This document shows, piece by piece, positions 27,110-35,748 of a stretch of 64,000 bases of DNA. A model generated the notes under the pieces. The model made no database searches. It had not been told where the DNA came from and was given only the letters and a program-made list of their open reading frames with translations. The position numbers and the translations under genes were made by a program. This stretch comes from Pseudomonas fluorescens (lineage in GTDB: Bacteria; Pseudomonadota; Gammaproteobacteria; Pseudomonadales; Pseudomonadaceae). The stretch's first letter is position 1; every line of letters starts with the position of its first letter. The stretch lies in contig NZ_CP078138.1 of NCBI RefSeq assembly GCF_019212185.1, forward strand, positions 6,177,501 to 6,241,500, written 5' to 3'.

Positions 27110-28005
27110 AGAACTACTCCTTCATGGGAGAGGATGTCGTAGGACAAGTCGGCGTTGATTCGGATCTTGCCGCGACGGTGGGCCCAGCAACCAGTGGATA
27201 CGGCCACACCGATGGTCGAAGGGTGGCGCGCCGAAGACTCGATGTTTACCCCCATTACGCTACTGTTGCCGGTCAAACCCTGCGGGCCAATACCGATTTC
27301 ATTGAGGCCATCCTCCAGCAGCTTCTCCATCATCGCAGCGCTTTCGTTCGGATGGCTGGAGTCCACTGGACGCAGGATCGCCAGCTTAGATAGACGCGCG
27401 GCGGTTTCCACCGAGGTGGACACGCCCACGCCGACCAACAGTGGTGGGCAAGCATTGATACCCCGCGAGGTGATCACATCGAAGACGAACTCGGTCACGC
27501 CTTCATAGCCTTGGCCGGGCATCAGAACCTTGGCCGAGCCTGGCAAGGTGCAACCGCCGCCAGCCATGTACACATCAATGATCGCGTGGTCGGCGTCAGG
27601 AATGATTTGCCAGTCCAACCATGGAATCTTCGAACCAGTATTGGTACCGGTGTTTTTCTCGATAAAGGTCTCCACGGCGTTATGACGCAGGGGGCCCTTA
27701 ATAGTCGCCTCCTTTGTCGCATTCTCCAGGATGCCCTCCAGGTCACTCAGTAGTGGGAACTGGGCTCCAGCAGAGATGAAATACTGAATCACACCAGTGT
27801 CCTGGCAGCTGGGACGATTCAGCTTGTCGGCGTACTCCTGGTTGTCAGCCATCGAGTCGTAGACAGCAATGGCCAACGGATTAGTTTCCGCTGCCCGCAA
27901 CTTCGCAGTCTTCTCCTTCACGTCCTTTGGCAAGCGCTTGCCGATGTACGCGGTGAACTTCGCCATCACGTCGGTTAGTGATTCAACAGCTGCTTCTTTA
28001 TCCAC
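27106..28005 (-). CDS. ttdA: L(+)-tartrate dehydratase alpha subunit
   Basis: A 299-aa protein that aligns with TtdA (about 300 aa): the Cys of NRPSCQDTG, then [37 protein letters not shown] and [20 protein letters not shown] supply the three cluster cysteines of this family. GTG start with AGGAGAG upstream. It overlaps ttdB and lies 19 bases after dctA on the same strand, so dctA-ttdA-ttdB form an operon. Oxygen-sensitive [4Fe-4S] enzyme in the cytoplasm. Confidence 0.92.
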   Translation of the reverse strand: MDKEAAVESLTDVMAKFTAYIGKRLPKDVKEKTAKLRAAETNPLAIAVYDSMADNQEYADKLNRPSCQDTGVIQYFISAGAQFPLLSDLEGILENATKEATIKGPLRHNAVETFIEKNTGTNTGSKIPWLDWQIIPDADHAIIDVYMAGGGCTLPGSAKVLMPGQGYEGVTEFVFDVITSRGINACPPLLVGVGVSTSVETAARLSKLAILRPVDSSHPNESAAMMEKLLEDGLNEIGIGPQGLTGNSSVMGVNIESSARHPSTIGVAVSTGCWAHRRGKIRINADLSYDILSHEGVVL

Positions 28006-28024
28006 GATTACTCTCCTAACTGCA

Positions 28025-29353
28025 TCACAAGGCTGATTTGACCGGACTAGACATATTGAGCGGCGATGCTTCCTGTACCTGGTTTTGCTCAGGCACGATC
28101 CCGCCGTCTAATACGAAGTCCACTCTTTTCTTATCGAGAGCACCAACCCACTTGGCGATTGCCATGGTGCCGACTGCGTTACCGATGGTGTTGGTGATGG
28201 CCCGTGCTTCGGACATGAAGCGGTCGACGCCCAGCAGGAGCACCATGCCGGCTACCGGAATGTTGTCCATCGTTGCCAGAGTGGCAGCCAACGTGATGAA
28301 ACCCGAGCCTGTCACGCCCGCCGAGCCCTTGGAGGTCAGTAACAGGACGCCCAGAACGATCAACTGATCCATTAAAGTCAATGGGGTGTTTGTAGCCTGA
28401 GCAATGAAAATGGCCGCCATGGTGTAGTAGATGCACTGACCATCAGGGTTGAAGGTCAAGCCGGACGGGATAACCAGGCCTACTACCGGCTTGGATACAC
28501 CAACTCTCTCAAGCTTGGTCATCAACTGCGGTACCACCGACTCCGAGGAACTGGTGCCCAGTACGGTGAACAGTTCTTCCTTTATGTACTTGAGAAACTT
28601 CCAGAGACTAAAGCCCGACAAGCGCGAGATGAAACCGAGAATGATCACCACGAACAGGAAGCAGGTGATGTACATGGTCGCCATCAGTTTACCGAGCGAA
28701 ACGATGGAGCCTAGACCGTACTTGCCGACAGTGAAGGCCATCGCGCCACATGCAGCCAACGGAGCGACTCGCATGATCATGCCGACGATGTGGAACATGC
28801 CGTGGGAAAAGGCTTCAAGCACATCGACTACGGGTTTACCGCGTGGGCCAAGATGGGACAGCGCGATGCCGAAGAGGGTTGAGAAAAGCAGGATCGGCAG
28901 AATCTGGTTCTTCGCGAAGGCGTCAGTAATGCTGGCCGGGATCACACTCATCAGGAAGTCGGTGAATCCGCCCGAGTTGCTTGCAGCGGAGGTGTAGGTA
29001 GAAATGCTCGCAATGTCGAGTGTGGAAGGATCGACGTTCATTCCCTCGCCAGGCTTCACGAGATTCACCACAATTAGGCCCAGCACCAGCGCGAAGGTGG
29101 ACAGAATTTCAAAGTAGATAAGGGCCCGTACCCCGACTCTACCGAGCTCTTTCATGTTCTCCATTTTGGCGATGCCGAGCACCACCGTGGCAAAAATGAT
29201 CGGTGCGAACACCATCTTGATGAGTTTGATGAAGGCGTCGCCCAAGGGTTTGAGGTCGATGCCGATCTGGGGCCAAAAAACACCGAGCAGGATGCCGACG
29301 GTAACGCCGATCAAAACCTGGACGTAGAGCTTCCCAAGGTATCGCATAGCCAT
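28025..29353 (-). CDS. dctA: C4-dicarboxylate transporter DctA
   Basis: A 442-aa Na+/H+-coupled dicarboxylate symporter. Family signatures include [33 protein letters not shown] (serine-rich re-entrant loop), [17 protein letters not shown] and [15 protein letters not shown]. Length and eight-helix layout fit. It heads the tartrate operon (ATG at 29353 with GGAGA upstream), so here it likely imports tartrate; the chromosome usually has another dctA for succinate. It diverges from a LysR regulator. Confidence 0.92.
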   Translation of the reverse strand: MAMRYLGKLYVQVLIGVTVGILLGVFWPQIGIDLKPLGDAFIKLIKMVFAPIIFATVVLGIAKMENMKELGRVGVRALIYFEILSTFALVLGLIVVNLVKPGEGMNVDPSTLDIASISTYTSAASNSGGFTDFLMSVIPASITDAFAKNQILPILLFSTLFGIALSHLGPRGKPVVDVLEAFSHGMFHIVGMIMRVAPLAACGAMAFTVGKYGLGSIVSLGKLMATMYITCFLFVVIILGFISRLSGFSLWKFLKYIKEELFTVLGTSSSESVVPQLMTKLERVGVSKPVVGLVIPSGLTFNPDGQCIYYTMAAIFIAQATNTPLTLMDQLIVLGVLLLTSKGSAGVTGSGFITLAATLATMDNIPVAGMVLLLGVDRFMSEARAITNTIGNAVGTMAIAKWVGALDKKRVDFVLDGGIVPEQNQVQEASPLNMSSPVKSAL

Positions 29354-29496
29354 TTATCTCCGCTTTATTTTTGTGAGTCGGATTTTTTATTGGCATCTGC
29401 GGGCTCTATCCATAGCTAGGAACGGCTACGTGGCAGTAGAGAGCGCAGGTGTGTCATAGGTAATCACCCCTATAAATTAATGGTTTTTTCAGAAAG

Positions 29497-29507
29497 GTGT
29501 AATACAC
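29497..29507 (+). promoter_or_regulatory. Palindrome in the dctA / LysR divergent spacer
   Basis: Perfect GTGTA-A-TACAC palindrome 35 bases before the LysR start. A possible part of the binding site of that regulator; no experimental support. Confidence 0.4.
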
Positions 29508-29541
29508 TGAAATTAACTACATTGTTTACTTTGAGTTAATT

Positions 29542-30456
29542 ATGAGTCCTATATCGGAGCTGGCTTTTTTCACTCTGCTTATGAGGGTCGGAAGCCTGGC
29601 AGCTGCTGCCCGCGAGATGAACCTGACACCACCAGCTGTCTCCAAACGGCTCAACCTTCTGGAAAGCCGGCTCGGGGTTCGATTGCTCAATCGCACCACT
29701 CGTAGCATTAGCCTTACAGCGGAGGGCGAACTCTATTTGATGAGCGCTCAACGGATCCTCGACGAAATTAACGAAATGGAACGCCAGGTTTCCAGCAGCC
29801 GTGCCGAACCGAAAGGCCTGCTGCGCGTGAATGCGCCTTTGGGCTTTGGCCGTACCCATGTTGGGCCTGCAATCTCGTCATTCGCTAAGCGCTATCGCGA
29901 TATCGAAGTGCAGCTGCACCTAACCGACCGCCCGATCAACCTGCCGGATGACGCTATTGACGTCGCCATTCGCTTTGGTGAACTTCCCGACTCGCGATTG
30001 ATTGCCCGCAAGATTGCAACGAATCGGCGGCGACTGTGCGCTACCCCGGCTTATTTGGAGGCCTTTGGTTATCCGGAAAAGCCTAAAGACTTGGCGCAGC
30101 ACTCATGCATTGTGTTGCGCCAGAATGACGCGGCGTTTGGTAGTTGGCGGTTCAACCGTGGCAAGTTGACCGAAACAGTCAAGGTCGGGGGAAGCCTTAG
30201 CACCAATGATGGTGAGGTGGCACTCAAGTGGGCTCTTGACAGTCATGGCATTCTGATGCGCGCTGAGTGGAACCTCGCGGGACACTTGCGCTCTGGGCGT
30301 TTGGTGGAGGTGCTGAGTGATTACGAAACTCCGTCTGCGGATATCTATGCGGTGTACCTGGAGCGGCTCAATCTATCTGCTAAAGTGTCGTTCTTTATCG
30401 AGCACCTGCGCGAGTTTTTTCGGAGCAAGTCTGACAGTTCAGAGGCATGGCCATAG
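29542..30456 (+). CDS. LysR-family regulator of the tartrate operon
   Basis: A 304-aa LTTR. The N-terminal HTH reads GSLAAAAREMNLTPPAVSKRLNLLESRLG; the C-terminal co-inducer domain (about 90-295) follows, with LRVNAPLGFGRTHVGPAI. Divergent from dctA-ttdAB, which matches the position of TtdR in tartrate loci, so it is probably the L-tartrate activator. The ligand is inferred, not shown. Confidence 0.85.
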   Translation: MSPISELAFFTLLMRVGSLAAAAREMNLTPPAVSKRLNLLESRLGVRLLNRTTRSISLTAEGELYLMSAQRILDEINEMERQVSSSRAEPKGLLRVNAPLGFGRTHVGPAISSFAKRYRDIEVQLHLTDRPINLPDDAIDVAIRFGELPDSRLIARKIATNRRRLCATPAYLEAFGYPEKPKDLAQHSCIVLRQNDAAFGSWRFNRGKLTETVKVGGSLSTNDGEVALKWALDSHGILMRAEWNLAGHLRSGRLVEVLSDYETPSADIYAVYLERLNLSAKVSFFIEHLREFFRSKSDSSEAWP

Positions 30457-30717
30457 AGCCATCTTTTGTAATGGTCAGGCGGTGGATTATGGGCGGGGTC
30501 TCAATCCTAGCCTGCTGTCAGCACCATAGACATTTAACGATTGTGCTGAAGAAATCAGAAAGATTCGTTGTGCCATAACCCAATAAAAGATGCCTTCAGA
30601 TTGGTGTTAATTCTCAAGAGATCTATTGCGCCTTCAACTTTAGTAGACATTATTACCCGCGACCGGGGCGCGCAGGCCTATACCGAGTTTCATTCGTCGA
30701 TGGAAATAACCAGAGCA

Positions 30718-30829
30718 AGCGGAGCGCGCAGGCCAGAAAGGCCGGAGGCGCGAGGATGGAAGCCCAAAGGGCCATGACTTGGCGTTAGCCATGGCATGGT
30801 TTACGACAGCCGACCCGATAGGGCGCGCC
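30718..30829 (+). ncRNA. Structured repeat, copy 2 (radC-RNA-like)
   Basis: Second copy: GGAGCGCGCAGGCC, GAGGATGGAAGCCC, GGGCC, GGTTTACGACAGCC and the closing hairpin GACCCGATAGGGC type. It lies in a 420-base gap without a gene (30457-30877), downstream of the LysR gene and upstream of the 3' end of the second dual-HTH regulator. Nothing else was recognised in that gap. Confidence 0.55.
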
Positions 30830-30877
30830 ATAAACCGCGATTTGATTAGATTGCAGGATTGCTGATGTTCTGCAGAC

Positions 30878-31345
30878 TTATGTATTCCAATATTTTTGGA
30901 CTGTGCTTCTGGCAATGCCTAGCTTTTCAGCGATTGTTTTCCTGTCGAAACCTTGCGCTTTCAAGGCTCGAATGTATTCCGCATTAAGCGGCTGCTTAGG
31001 CTTTCCCTGGGAGCGCTTGATGAGCTTTCCATCACTGAATTGCTCCTCTACCAACTGCCACCCTCCGGACATCTCGAATTCCCTGATTTGCAAGGCAGTA
31101 CGTTGCAAAACCTCCGAAGGGAGTTCCTCACCTTGGGCCGCTATGGCTAGGGTGACCATGGTCAGCAGATCGAGACCGAGGTGGTCAGCGATTTCATCGA
31201 GCTTCTCCAACGTCGGATTCGCTCGTGCCTGCTCCAGCATACCGACATACGTCCTATGGGTTGCCCCTGCCAGTTCGTCGTAGTTCAGCCCCTGGTGGGC
31301 TCGAGCTCCGCGCAATGCCCCTGCCAGCGCTTCTTTCAGATGCAT
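30878..31345 (-). CDS. Second dual-HTH regulator (XRE N-term, HTH C-term)
   Basis: A 155-aa protein from the ATG at 31345, which has GAGGATC upstream; a much longer in-frame start lacks support. The N-terminal HTH contains GLNYDELAGATHRTYVGMLEQ. The C-terminal HTH is ALKAQGFDRKTIAEKLGIAR followed by STVQKYW. It has the same build as the gene at 24278 with low identity, so they are distant paralogues. The middle (about 70-110) lacks a recognised domain. Regulatory target unknown. Confidence 0.7.
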   Translation of the reverse strand: MHLKEALAGALRGARAHQGLNYDELAGATHRTYVGMLEQARANPTLEKLDEIADHLGLDLLTMVTLAIAAQGEELPSEVLQRTALQIREFEMSGGWQLVEEQFSDGKLIKRSQGKPKQPLNAEYIRALKAQGFDRKTIAEKLGIARSTVQKYWNT

Positions 31346-31729
31346 GAGTCGGATCCTCAAAAGCGAGGATAGAGCCATGCGATGTGCATTCCGATAAACA
31401 GAGCATACTGATATTATCGTGGCGCACAGCCAAATTGCATGTCTCTGCTCGGGCACTGCTAGGTCGGGTTTGCCTGATGGGGGTGGAGCACAGGAGGGCT
31501 TTAGTGTTTGTGGGCGCGGAGACAGAACGACGCCTCTGTTCACATCGAAGACTAAGGAGCGGAAGCGATAGGCGAGTTGGATGAACTAAGACTCGGAGCT
31601 GTGTTTCCTGAGTGTTTCAGCACCGACAGCAAAAGCCCGATGTGATTTAGGCGACTCTGAGTGCCCTGCGCATTCATGTTGCCTGCAGTAATGCACGGAG
31701 TAATTTTTCTAATAGGAGATTTAGAAAAT
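31346..31729. other. Non-coding stretch between two island genes
   Basis: About 380 bases between the divergent starts at 31345 (minus) and 31730 (plus). Presumably holds both promoters. AT content rises towards 31730. No clear operator, repeat or RNA gene was recognised. Confidence 0.45.
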
Positions 31730-32284
31730 ATGTTTGTAGATTGTCTAAAAATGTCTGGGAACCTTGAAGATATTCGTGTCTTCAAGCAAAACAGTGACGA
31801 TATTGAAGTTATTATGAAGATTGACGGCGTCGTAATTCCTAACATAATCGTCCCTATTTCCCTTTTCGAGGAGATTGAGAAAGGACGGCACTGGGAGTTT
31901 TATGGCATCTTCAAAAAGTCAAAGGATAAAGTGAAGAACAAAGGGATAATTTACGCGATTAAGCCAGCTGGCGGCAGTATCAAGTCCGTAACAAAACTCC
32001 GCTTCACTGTGCCGGGAATGATGGCCTTCGGTGCAATCCTCGCTTATGCACTTACTTATATTCTCACCTGGGCTGTAGCCATCATGCCGATGGCCGCTAA
32101 AGCCGATAATATTCCCGAAGCATTCGGACATATACACGACTTGGCTTTGCTCGTTGCGATGCTTCCTGTCCTGTTCTTCTTGAGTTGCGCCGTGAATTTC
32201 ATACGTAAAACTGGGAATCTCGAAGCGTGGCCTGCTACTGCGCCAAGTGTCGTCATTGAGCGATTCAGTAAACTCCATAAATAA
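31730..32284 (+). CDS. Unrecognised two-helix membrane protein
   Basis: A 184-aa protein; the ATG at 31730 has AGGAGA upstream. The N-terminal 95 residues are soluble and beta-rich (DIRVFKQNSDDIEVIMKID, IIVPISLFEEIEKGRHWEFY). Two membrane helices follow (MMAFGAILAYALTYILTW and ALLVAMLPVLFFLSCAV), then a short tail. The gene is AT-rich compared with its neighbours, suggesting separate acquisition. No family recognised. A membrane effector or sensor role is possible but unsupported. Confidence 0.6.
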   Translation: MFVDCLKMSGNLEDIRVFKQNSDDIEVIMKIDGVVIPNIIVPISLFEEIEKGRHWEFYGIFKKSKDKVKNKGIIYAIKPAGGSIKSVTKLRFTVPGMMAFGAILAYALTYILTWAVAIMPMAAKADNIPEAFGHIHDLALLVAMLPVLFFLSCAVNFIRKTGNLEAWPATAPSVVIERFSKLHK

Positions 32285-32375
32285 TGCAGCATGTGGCGCA
32301 TAGGTGCCACTTGTATGTGCTTCAAGGACGCGTTGGTTTGCCCTCCACCCCATCTGCAGCGCCAGTAGTGGGTGC

Positions 32376-32488
32376 GAGCGGAGCGCGCAAGCCGGCACGG
32401 CTGAAGGCGTGAGGATGAAAGCCCGTAGGGCCGAAACGTGGCTTGCCACGGTTCGGTTCACGACAGCCCTCCGCCAGCGGCGGCACGC
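32376..32488 (+). ncRNA. Structured repeat, copy 3 (radC-RNA-like)
   Basis: Third copy: GGAGCGCGCAAGCCGG, GTGAGGATGAAAGCCC, GGGCC, GGTTCACGACAGCC and a hairpin of the CCGCC-AGC-GGCGG type. It ends 42 bases before the start of the 32531 gene, so it may be part of that gene's leader. This copy is closest to the consensus that I remember. Confidence 0.6.
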
Positions 32489-32530
32489 CACTACCGCAGC
32501 CCAGCCTCAACCGACCTGAAAGAGACTGAA

Positions 32531-32938
32531 ATGACCCACGATGAACTCCGAAAGCTTGAGCGCACTAGGCGGAGAGCGCTATGGGAGATTGCCAGATTCC
32601 TTCCAGGTGACCCCGAGGCAGCTGACGCCTTAGCCATCCTTGATGACCTCGACGACCAGCAGCGAAGCGGCACGCCTACAATGGGTGAGTCACTCGAACT
32701 CAATGAAGTTCGTGCCTCTGTCCCGGTGCAGCATCACAACTGCGGCATCGATATCGTCTTGGAAATAACCATTCCTCAGCCATGGAGGGAGCGTTTCCAG
32801 CAGGCGAGCATCGGTTCGACACGGGTGGTCGAAGGGCCTTACGCCACGGACTGGGATAAATTCCTGGCTAGGTGGGAAGCAGAGATGCGGCACCTGGAGC
32901 AGCATAGAGCCGTGAGAAAAAAACCTGGAACAGATTGA
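32531..32938 (+). CDS. Unrecognised 135-aa island protein
   Basis: A soluble 135-aa protein starting MTHDELRKLERTRRRALWE. Helical, basic N-terminus, then FLPGDPEAADALAILDDLDD and a more beta C-terminal part (GIDIVLEITIPQPWRERFQQ). No signal peptide. The structured repeat lies just upstream. No domain recognised. Confidence 0.5.
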   Translation: MTHDELRKLERTRRRALWEIARFLPGDPEAADALAILDDLDDQQRSGTPTMGESLELNEVRASVPVQHHNCGIDIVLEITIPQPWRERFQQASIGSTRVVEGPYATDWDKFLARWEAEMRHLEQHRAVRKKPGTD

Positions 32939-32951
32939 GGGGGCTACAGGC

Positions 32952-33158
32952 ATGGTAGAAGACGACGATGACACTGTGTATTGCGACATTCAGATGCCAT
33001 TGGCCCAAGGAAGAGAGCTGCTGGAGTTAGTGAACGCGTTGCGAGAATCGAAAGCACATCCTCGTCTCGATAAAGTCTTCGAGCACATGCAATACGAACT
33101 CAGTACCTCAATCGATATCATTGAGAACCCGCCAACTTGGGGGCCTTGGTGCCAGTGA
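32952..33158 (+). CDS. Unrecognised 68-aa island protein
   Basis: A short acidic protein (MVEDDDDTVYCDIQMPLAQG, then helical LVNALRESKAHPRLDKVFEH) starting 13 bases after the stop of the 135-aa gene. Probably co-transcribed with it. Its tail converges on the minus-strand gene ending at 33174. Function unknown. Confidence 0.45.
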   Translation: MVEDDDDTVYCDIQMPLAQGRELLELVNALRESKAHPRLDKVFEHMQYELSTSIDIIENPPTWGPWCQ

Positions 33159-33173
33159 GCCGAACTACGCCGC

Positions 33174-33608
33174 TTACAACCCCAGATCAGCCTCAACCTT
33201 CATACCGCGAAGCTTTCTAGGAAGGGCATTCGGCGGGCACCACTCAAGTGCTTTGGAGATGCACAGATGCCAGATCTCAACCTGGACATAAAGGACATCA
33301 TCAGACGTGTCCAGAGGCATCAACCCACGCGGCTTCAGCACCTGCTTAAGAACGTTGATGACGCCCCGAGGGTAACGACCGCGCCCTTGAGCATCTGAAA
33401 CTGCGGCGTACCGGAAGCGACCGGCATCGCGATAGCCATCAGCGACCATTTTCAGCCGTTTTCGTAGTTCCTTTTTGCTCATTCTAGGCGCGACTGTCCA
33501 CCAGATGAGTTCCACCTCTTCTAGATCCACTCCCTCTGGAGGGATGTCACCGTAATCTTCGTACTGCTCAAGCGGAACCGGACGAGCCTTTCTGTTTTGT
33601 AGGGACAT
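33174..33608 (-). CDS. Unrecognised 144-aa island protein
   Basis: A soluble basic protein from the ATG at 33608, which shares one base with the stop of the upstream gene (TGATG), so the two are coupled. It contains VELIWWTVAPRMSKKELRKR, YRDAGRFRYAAVSDAQGRGR and a C-terminal KLRGMKVEADLGL. A nucleic-acid-binding role would fit the basic helix but is unproven. No family recognised. Confidence 0.5.
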   Translation of the reverse strand: MSLQNRKARPVPLEQYEDYGDIPPEGVDLEEVELIWWTVAPRMSKKELRKRLKMVADGYRDAGRFRYAAVSDAQGRGRYPRGVINVLKQVLKPRGLMPLDTSDDVLYVQVEIWHLCISKALEWCPPNALPRKLRGMKVEADLGL

Positions 33609-34228
33609 CAAAGCGCTGCGTCCCAGGCATCCATCGCCTCAGCCACAGTCGCGTACCAGTCGAGCTCACTGTTTTGTAGGGCGCAAGCGACCTGCCTGTT
33701 TGTACTGCCGTCGACCCAAGGCGGAAGACTCTCCGTCCCCTCAGAGAACAAGCCGGCTGCCGCGACAGCGAATCGACCTGTGCTCACGCACTTCAGGCAC
33801 GTGTAACGCACAGCTGCACCGCTGGGTAACCGACGCCAGGCAACCACCTCAATACAGTCCAGGACGCCCTGTCGAGCCTCTACAAGCGAATCCGACTCCT
33901 GTGCCACCTCAGAGTCAGTGATTACTTTCAACGGTGCGCTGGGGGCTACTGGCTTGCGAACCAAATGCTTGAGCTGCTCACGTGATGCGATTATCTGCTC
34001 GCGAATCTCTTCGGGATCGATGGACATGCCACCTCGGTCGGTCACTGAAAGGGTCTTCAGCTTGTTCGCAGTAGCGATGAAGTCACGCTCTCGCATTTTC
34101 TCCCAGTCGGGGCGGCGGTCGGGGCTGATGAGGTTCCAAAGGCTTGTGAGGAGCTTCAAGGCATTACCTACACTGAGGAAGTGACTGCAGTAGCTGCGAT
34201 TATACGGCAGCCTCCGATTGTACTTCAC
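33608..34228 (-). CDS. Unrecognised 206-aa island protein, start uncertain
   Basis: The frame opens at a GTG at 34228; a later start near the LKLLTSLWNLI segment is possible. It has a basic helical region (SPDRRPDWEKMRERDFIATANKLK), a central EQIIASREQLKHLVRKP stretch, and a C-terminal domain with CIEVVAWRRLPSGAAVRYTC and CVSTGRFAVAAAGLFSEG, giving two Cys pairs. It is the first gene of a coupled pair. Function unknown. Confidence 0.5.
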   Translation of the reverse strand: MKYNRRLPYNRSYCSHFLSVGNALKLLTSLWNLISPDRRPDWEKMRERDFIATANKLKTLSVTDRGGMSIDPEEIREQIIASREQLKHLVRKPVAPSAPLKVITDSEVAQESDSLVEARQGVLDCIEVVAWRRLPSGAAVRYTCLKCVSTGRFAVAAAGLFSEGTESLPPWVDGSTNRQVACALQNSELDWYATVAEAMDAWDAAL

Positions 34229-34358
34229 ACGCCATCACAGCAGCATGCATTCCAACCAACCATCCTGATGAACCCAAAATGGACGCCGCTCTCCGGCAAA
34301 GAGCATCCGACAAAATGCCAGGCGTTGGTTATCGGAGATCTCTCGTTGAGCGAACGTA

Positions 34359-34382
34359 AAAAAACCGGCCCTGAGGCCGGTC
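34359..34382 (-). terminator. Rho-independent terminator after the island thyA
   Basis: Read on the minus strand: ACCGGCC-TCA-GGGCCGGT-type stem followed by seven T. It lies about 22 bases after the thyA stop (34405) and closes the five-gene mobility operon. Confidence 0.85.
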
Positions 34383-34404
34383 TCCCATTGGGTGTCGCTG
34401 AAGA

Positions 34405-35238
34405 TCAGACTGATACAGGTGCAGAGATATGCGGGTGCGGATCGTAGCCCACCACTTCAAAATCTTCGAACTTGTAGTCGTAGATGGATGCAGGCTTACG
34501 AAGCAGCTTCAGTTCAGGCAACTGGCGTGGCTCGCGAGCAATCTGAGTCTTCACCTGCTCCATGTGATTCGCGTAGATGTGGACGTCACTGAGCGAGATA
34601 ACGATCTCACCAACGTCGAGATCACACTGCTGGGCGAGCATGTGCGTCAGGCATGCCAGGGATGCCGTGTTGTACGGGAGCCCCAAGAAGCTATCTGACG
34701 AACGAATAAACAGGTGCGAGGACAGCTTGTTATTCACGACATAGAACTGATAAAGCAGGTGGCACGGCGGCAGCGCCATCTTGCCTTGGCGGGCATTTTC
34801 CTGAGGGCTTACCTTCTCGTCCGGCAGGTACTCCACGTTCCAGCCATGGAACAGAATTCGCCGGCTATTTGGATTGGTCTTCAGGGCGTTAACGACGTAG
34901 TCAATCTGGTTGATTGTGCCGCCATCTTTGGTTGGCCAGGCAGTCCACTGCTTACCGTACACAGGCCCAAGGTCACCTTCTTCGGTGGCCCACTCGTTCC
35001 AAATCTTAACGCCATTCTCATTGAGCCATTTAACGTTAGTATCGCCGCCAAGAAACCAAATAAGCTCATTAACAATACTTTTAAAGTGCAACTTCTTCGT
35101 TGTAAGCAAAGGAAAGCCTTTCGACAGGTCGTGTCGATACTGCCTCCCAAAGACACTAATAGTACCGGTGCCGGTTCGGTCACCTTTGACCGCACCATTC
35201 TCAAGAACATCAGTCAGTAAGTCCAGATAGCTTTTCAT
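34405..35238 (-). CDS. thyA: Complete thymidylate synthase carried by the island
   Basis: A 277-aa ThyA of the short E. coli/phage type. It makes dTMP from dUMP using methylene-tetrahydrofolate. Active-site features are complete: [11 protein letters not shown], the catalytic Cys 159 in [10 protein letters not shown], the dUMP-binding [12 protein letters not shown], and the C-terminal [11 protein letters not shown] and [10 protein letters not shown]. It overlaps the stop of the 170-aa mobility gene (ATGA), so it belongs to the recombinase operon. The resident copy at 41534 is longer in type, clearly different in sequence and broken; this copy probably restores function. Confidence 0.95.
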   Translation of the reverse strand: MKSYLDLLTDVLENGAVKGDRTGTGTISVFGRQYRHDLSKGFPLLTTKKLHFKSIVNELIWFLGGDTNVKWLNENGVKIWNEWATEEGDLGPVYGKQWTAWPTKDGGTINQIDYVVNALKTNPNSRRILFHGWNVEYLPDEKVSPQENARQGKMALPPCHLLYQFYVVNNKLSSHLFIRSSDSFLGLPYNTASLACLTHMLAQQCDLDVGEIVISLSDVHIYANHMEQVKTQIAREPRQLPELKLLRKPASIYDYKFEDFEVVGYDPHPHISAPVSV

Positions 35239-35747
35239 GCAATTTTCTCCGCCTGGGCTGCTTCCAGGATACTGATCACTTGCTTGAGTTTATCAATTTC
35301 TTTTTGAGAGTCCAAGAGCCGCTTGTTGGCATCAGCCAAAAGGCTTTTATAGGTATCTCTTGAACCAATCATATCTTGATACTTCTGCTCATTAGTCTGA
35401 GCAGCATCGTCAGCTATTTTAGCCTCCGTAAACCAGTGAAGAACCTCGACCCTAGCAGCTTCCAACTTATCAGTAAGCACTACAAGAGGATCAACTGGCT
35501 TCTTGTTTGAGACCTTCTTGCGCAAAAATTCGATTCGACGATTCTCCTTGATAATTTCAAGGCGCTCCAAAGGCCAAACACGCATGCGGATAGTATTGCG
35601 ATGCATACCAGTCATACGGCTAAGCTCAGCAACAGTCGCCTTCATAGAGTCGTCCGCTGCGATATTAAGAAGCGCTTCGGCCAACAACTCTGTGTACTGA
35701 TCAAAATCTTCTTTATTCTTCTGATCGAATGCCCGTGGATCAGACAT
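35235..35747 (-). CDS. HTH plus coiled-coil accessory protein of the mobility module
   Basis: A 170-aa protein. The N-terminal half has an HTH ([20 protein letters not shown]); the C-terminal half is a long coiled coil (about 95-165) ending [20 protein letters not shown]. The ATG follows the 697-aa gene stop by one base, with GAGGAG upstream, and its own stop overlaps thyA. Position and build recall TnpC of Tn554 and GmtX of Gamma-Mobile-Trio islands (from memory). It probably helps the recombinases bind DNA or choose orientation. Confidence 0.7.
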   Translation of the reverse strand: MSDPRAFDQKNKEDFDQYTELLAEALLNIAADDSMKATVAELSRMTGMHRNTIRMRVWPLERLEIIKENRRIEFLRKKVSNKKPVDPLVVLTDKLEAARVEVLHWFTEAKIADDAAQTNEQKYQDMIGSRDTYKSLLADANKRLLDSQKEIDKLKQVISILEAAQAEKIA

Positions 35748-35748
35748 C

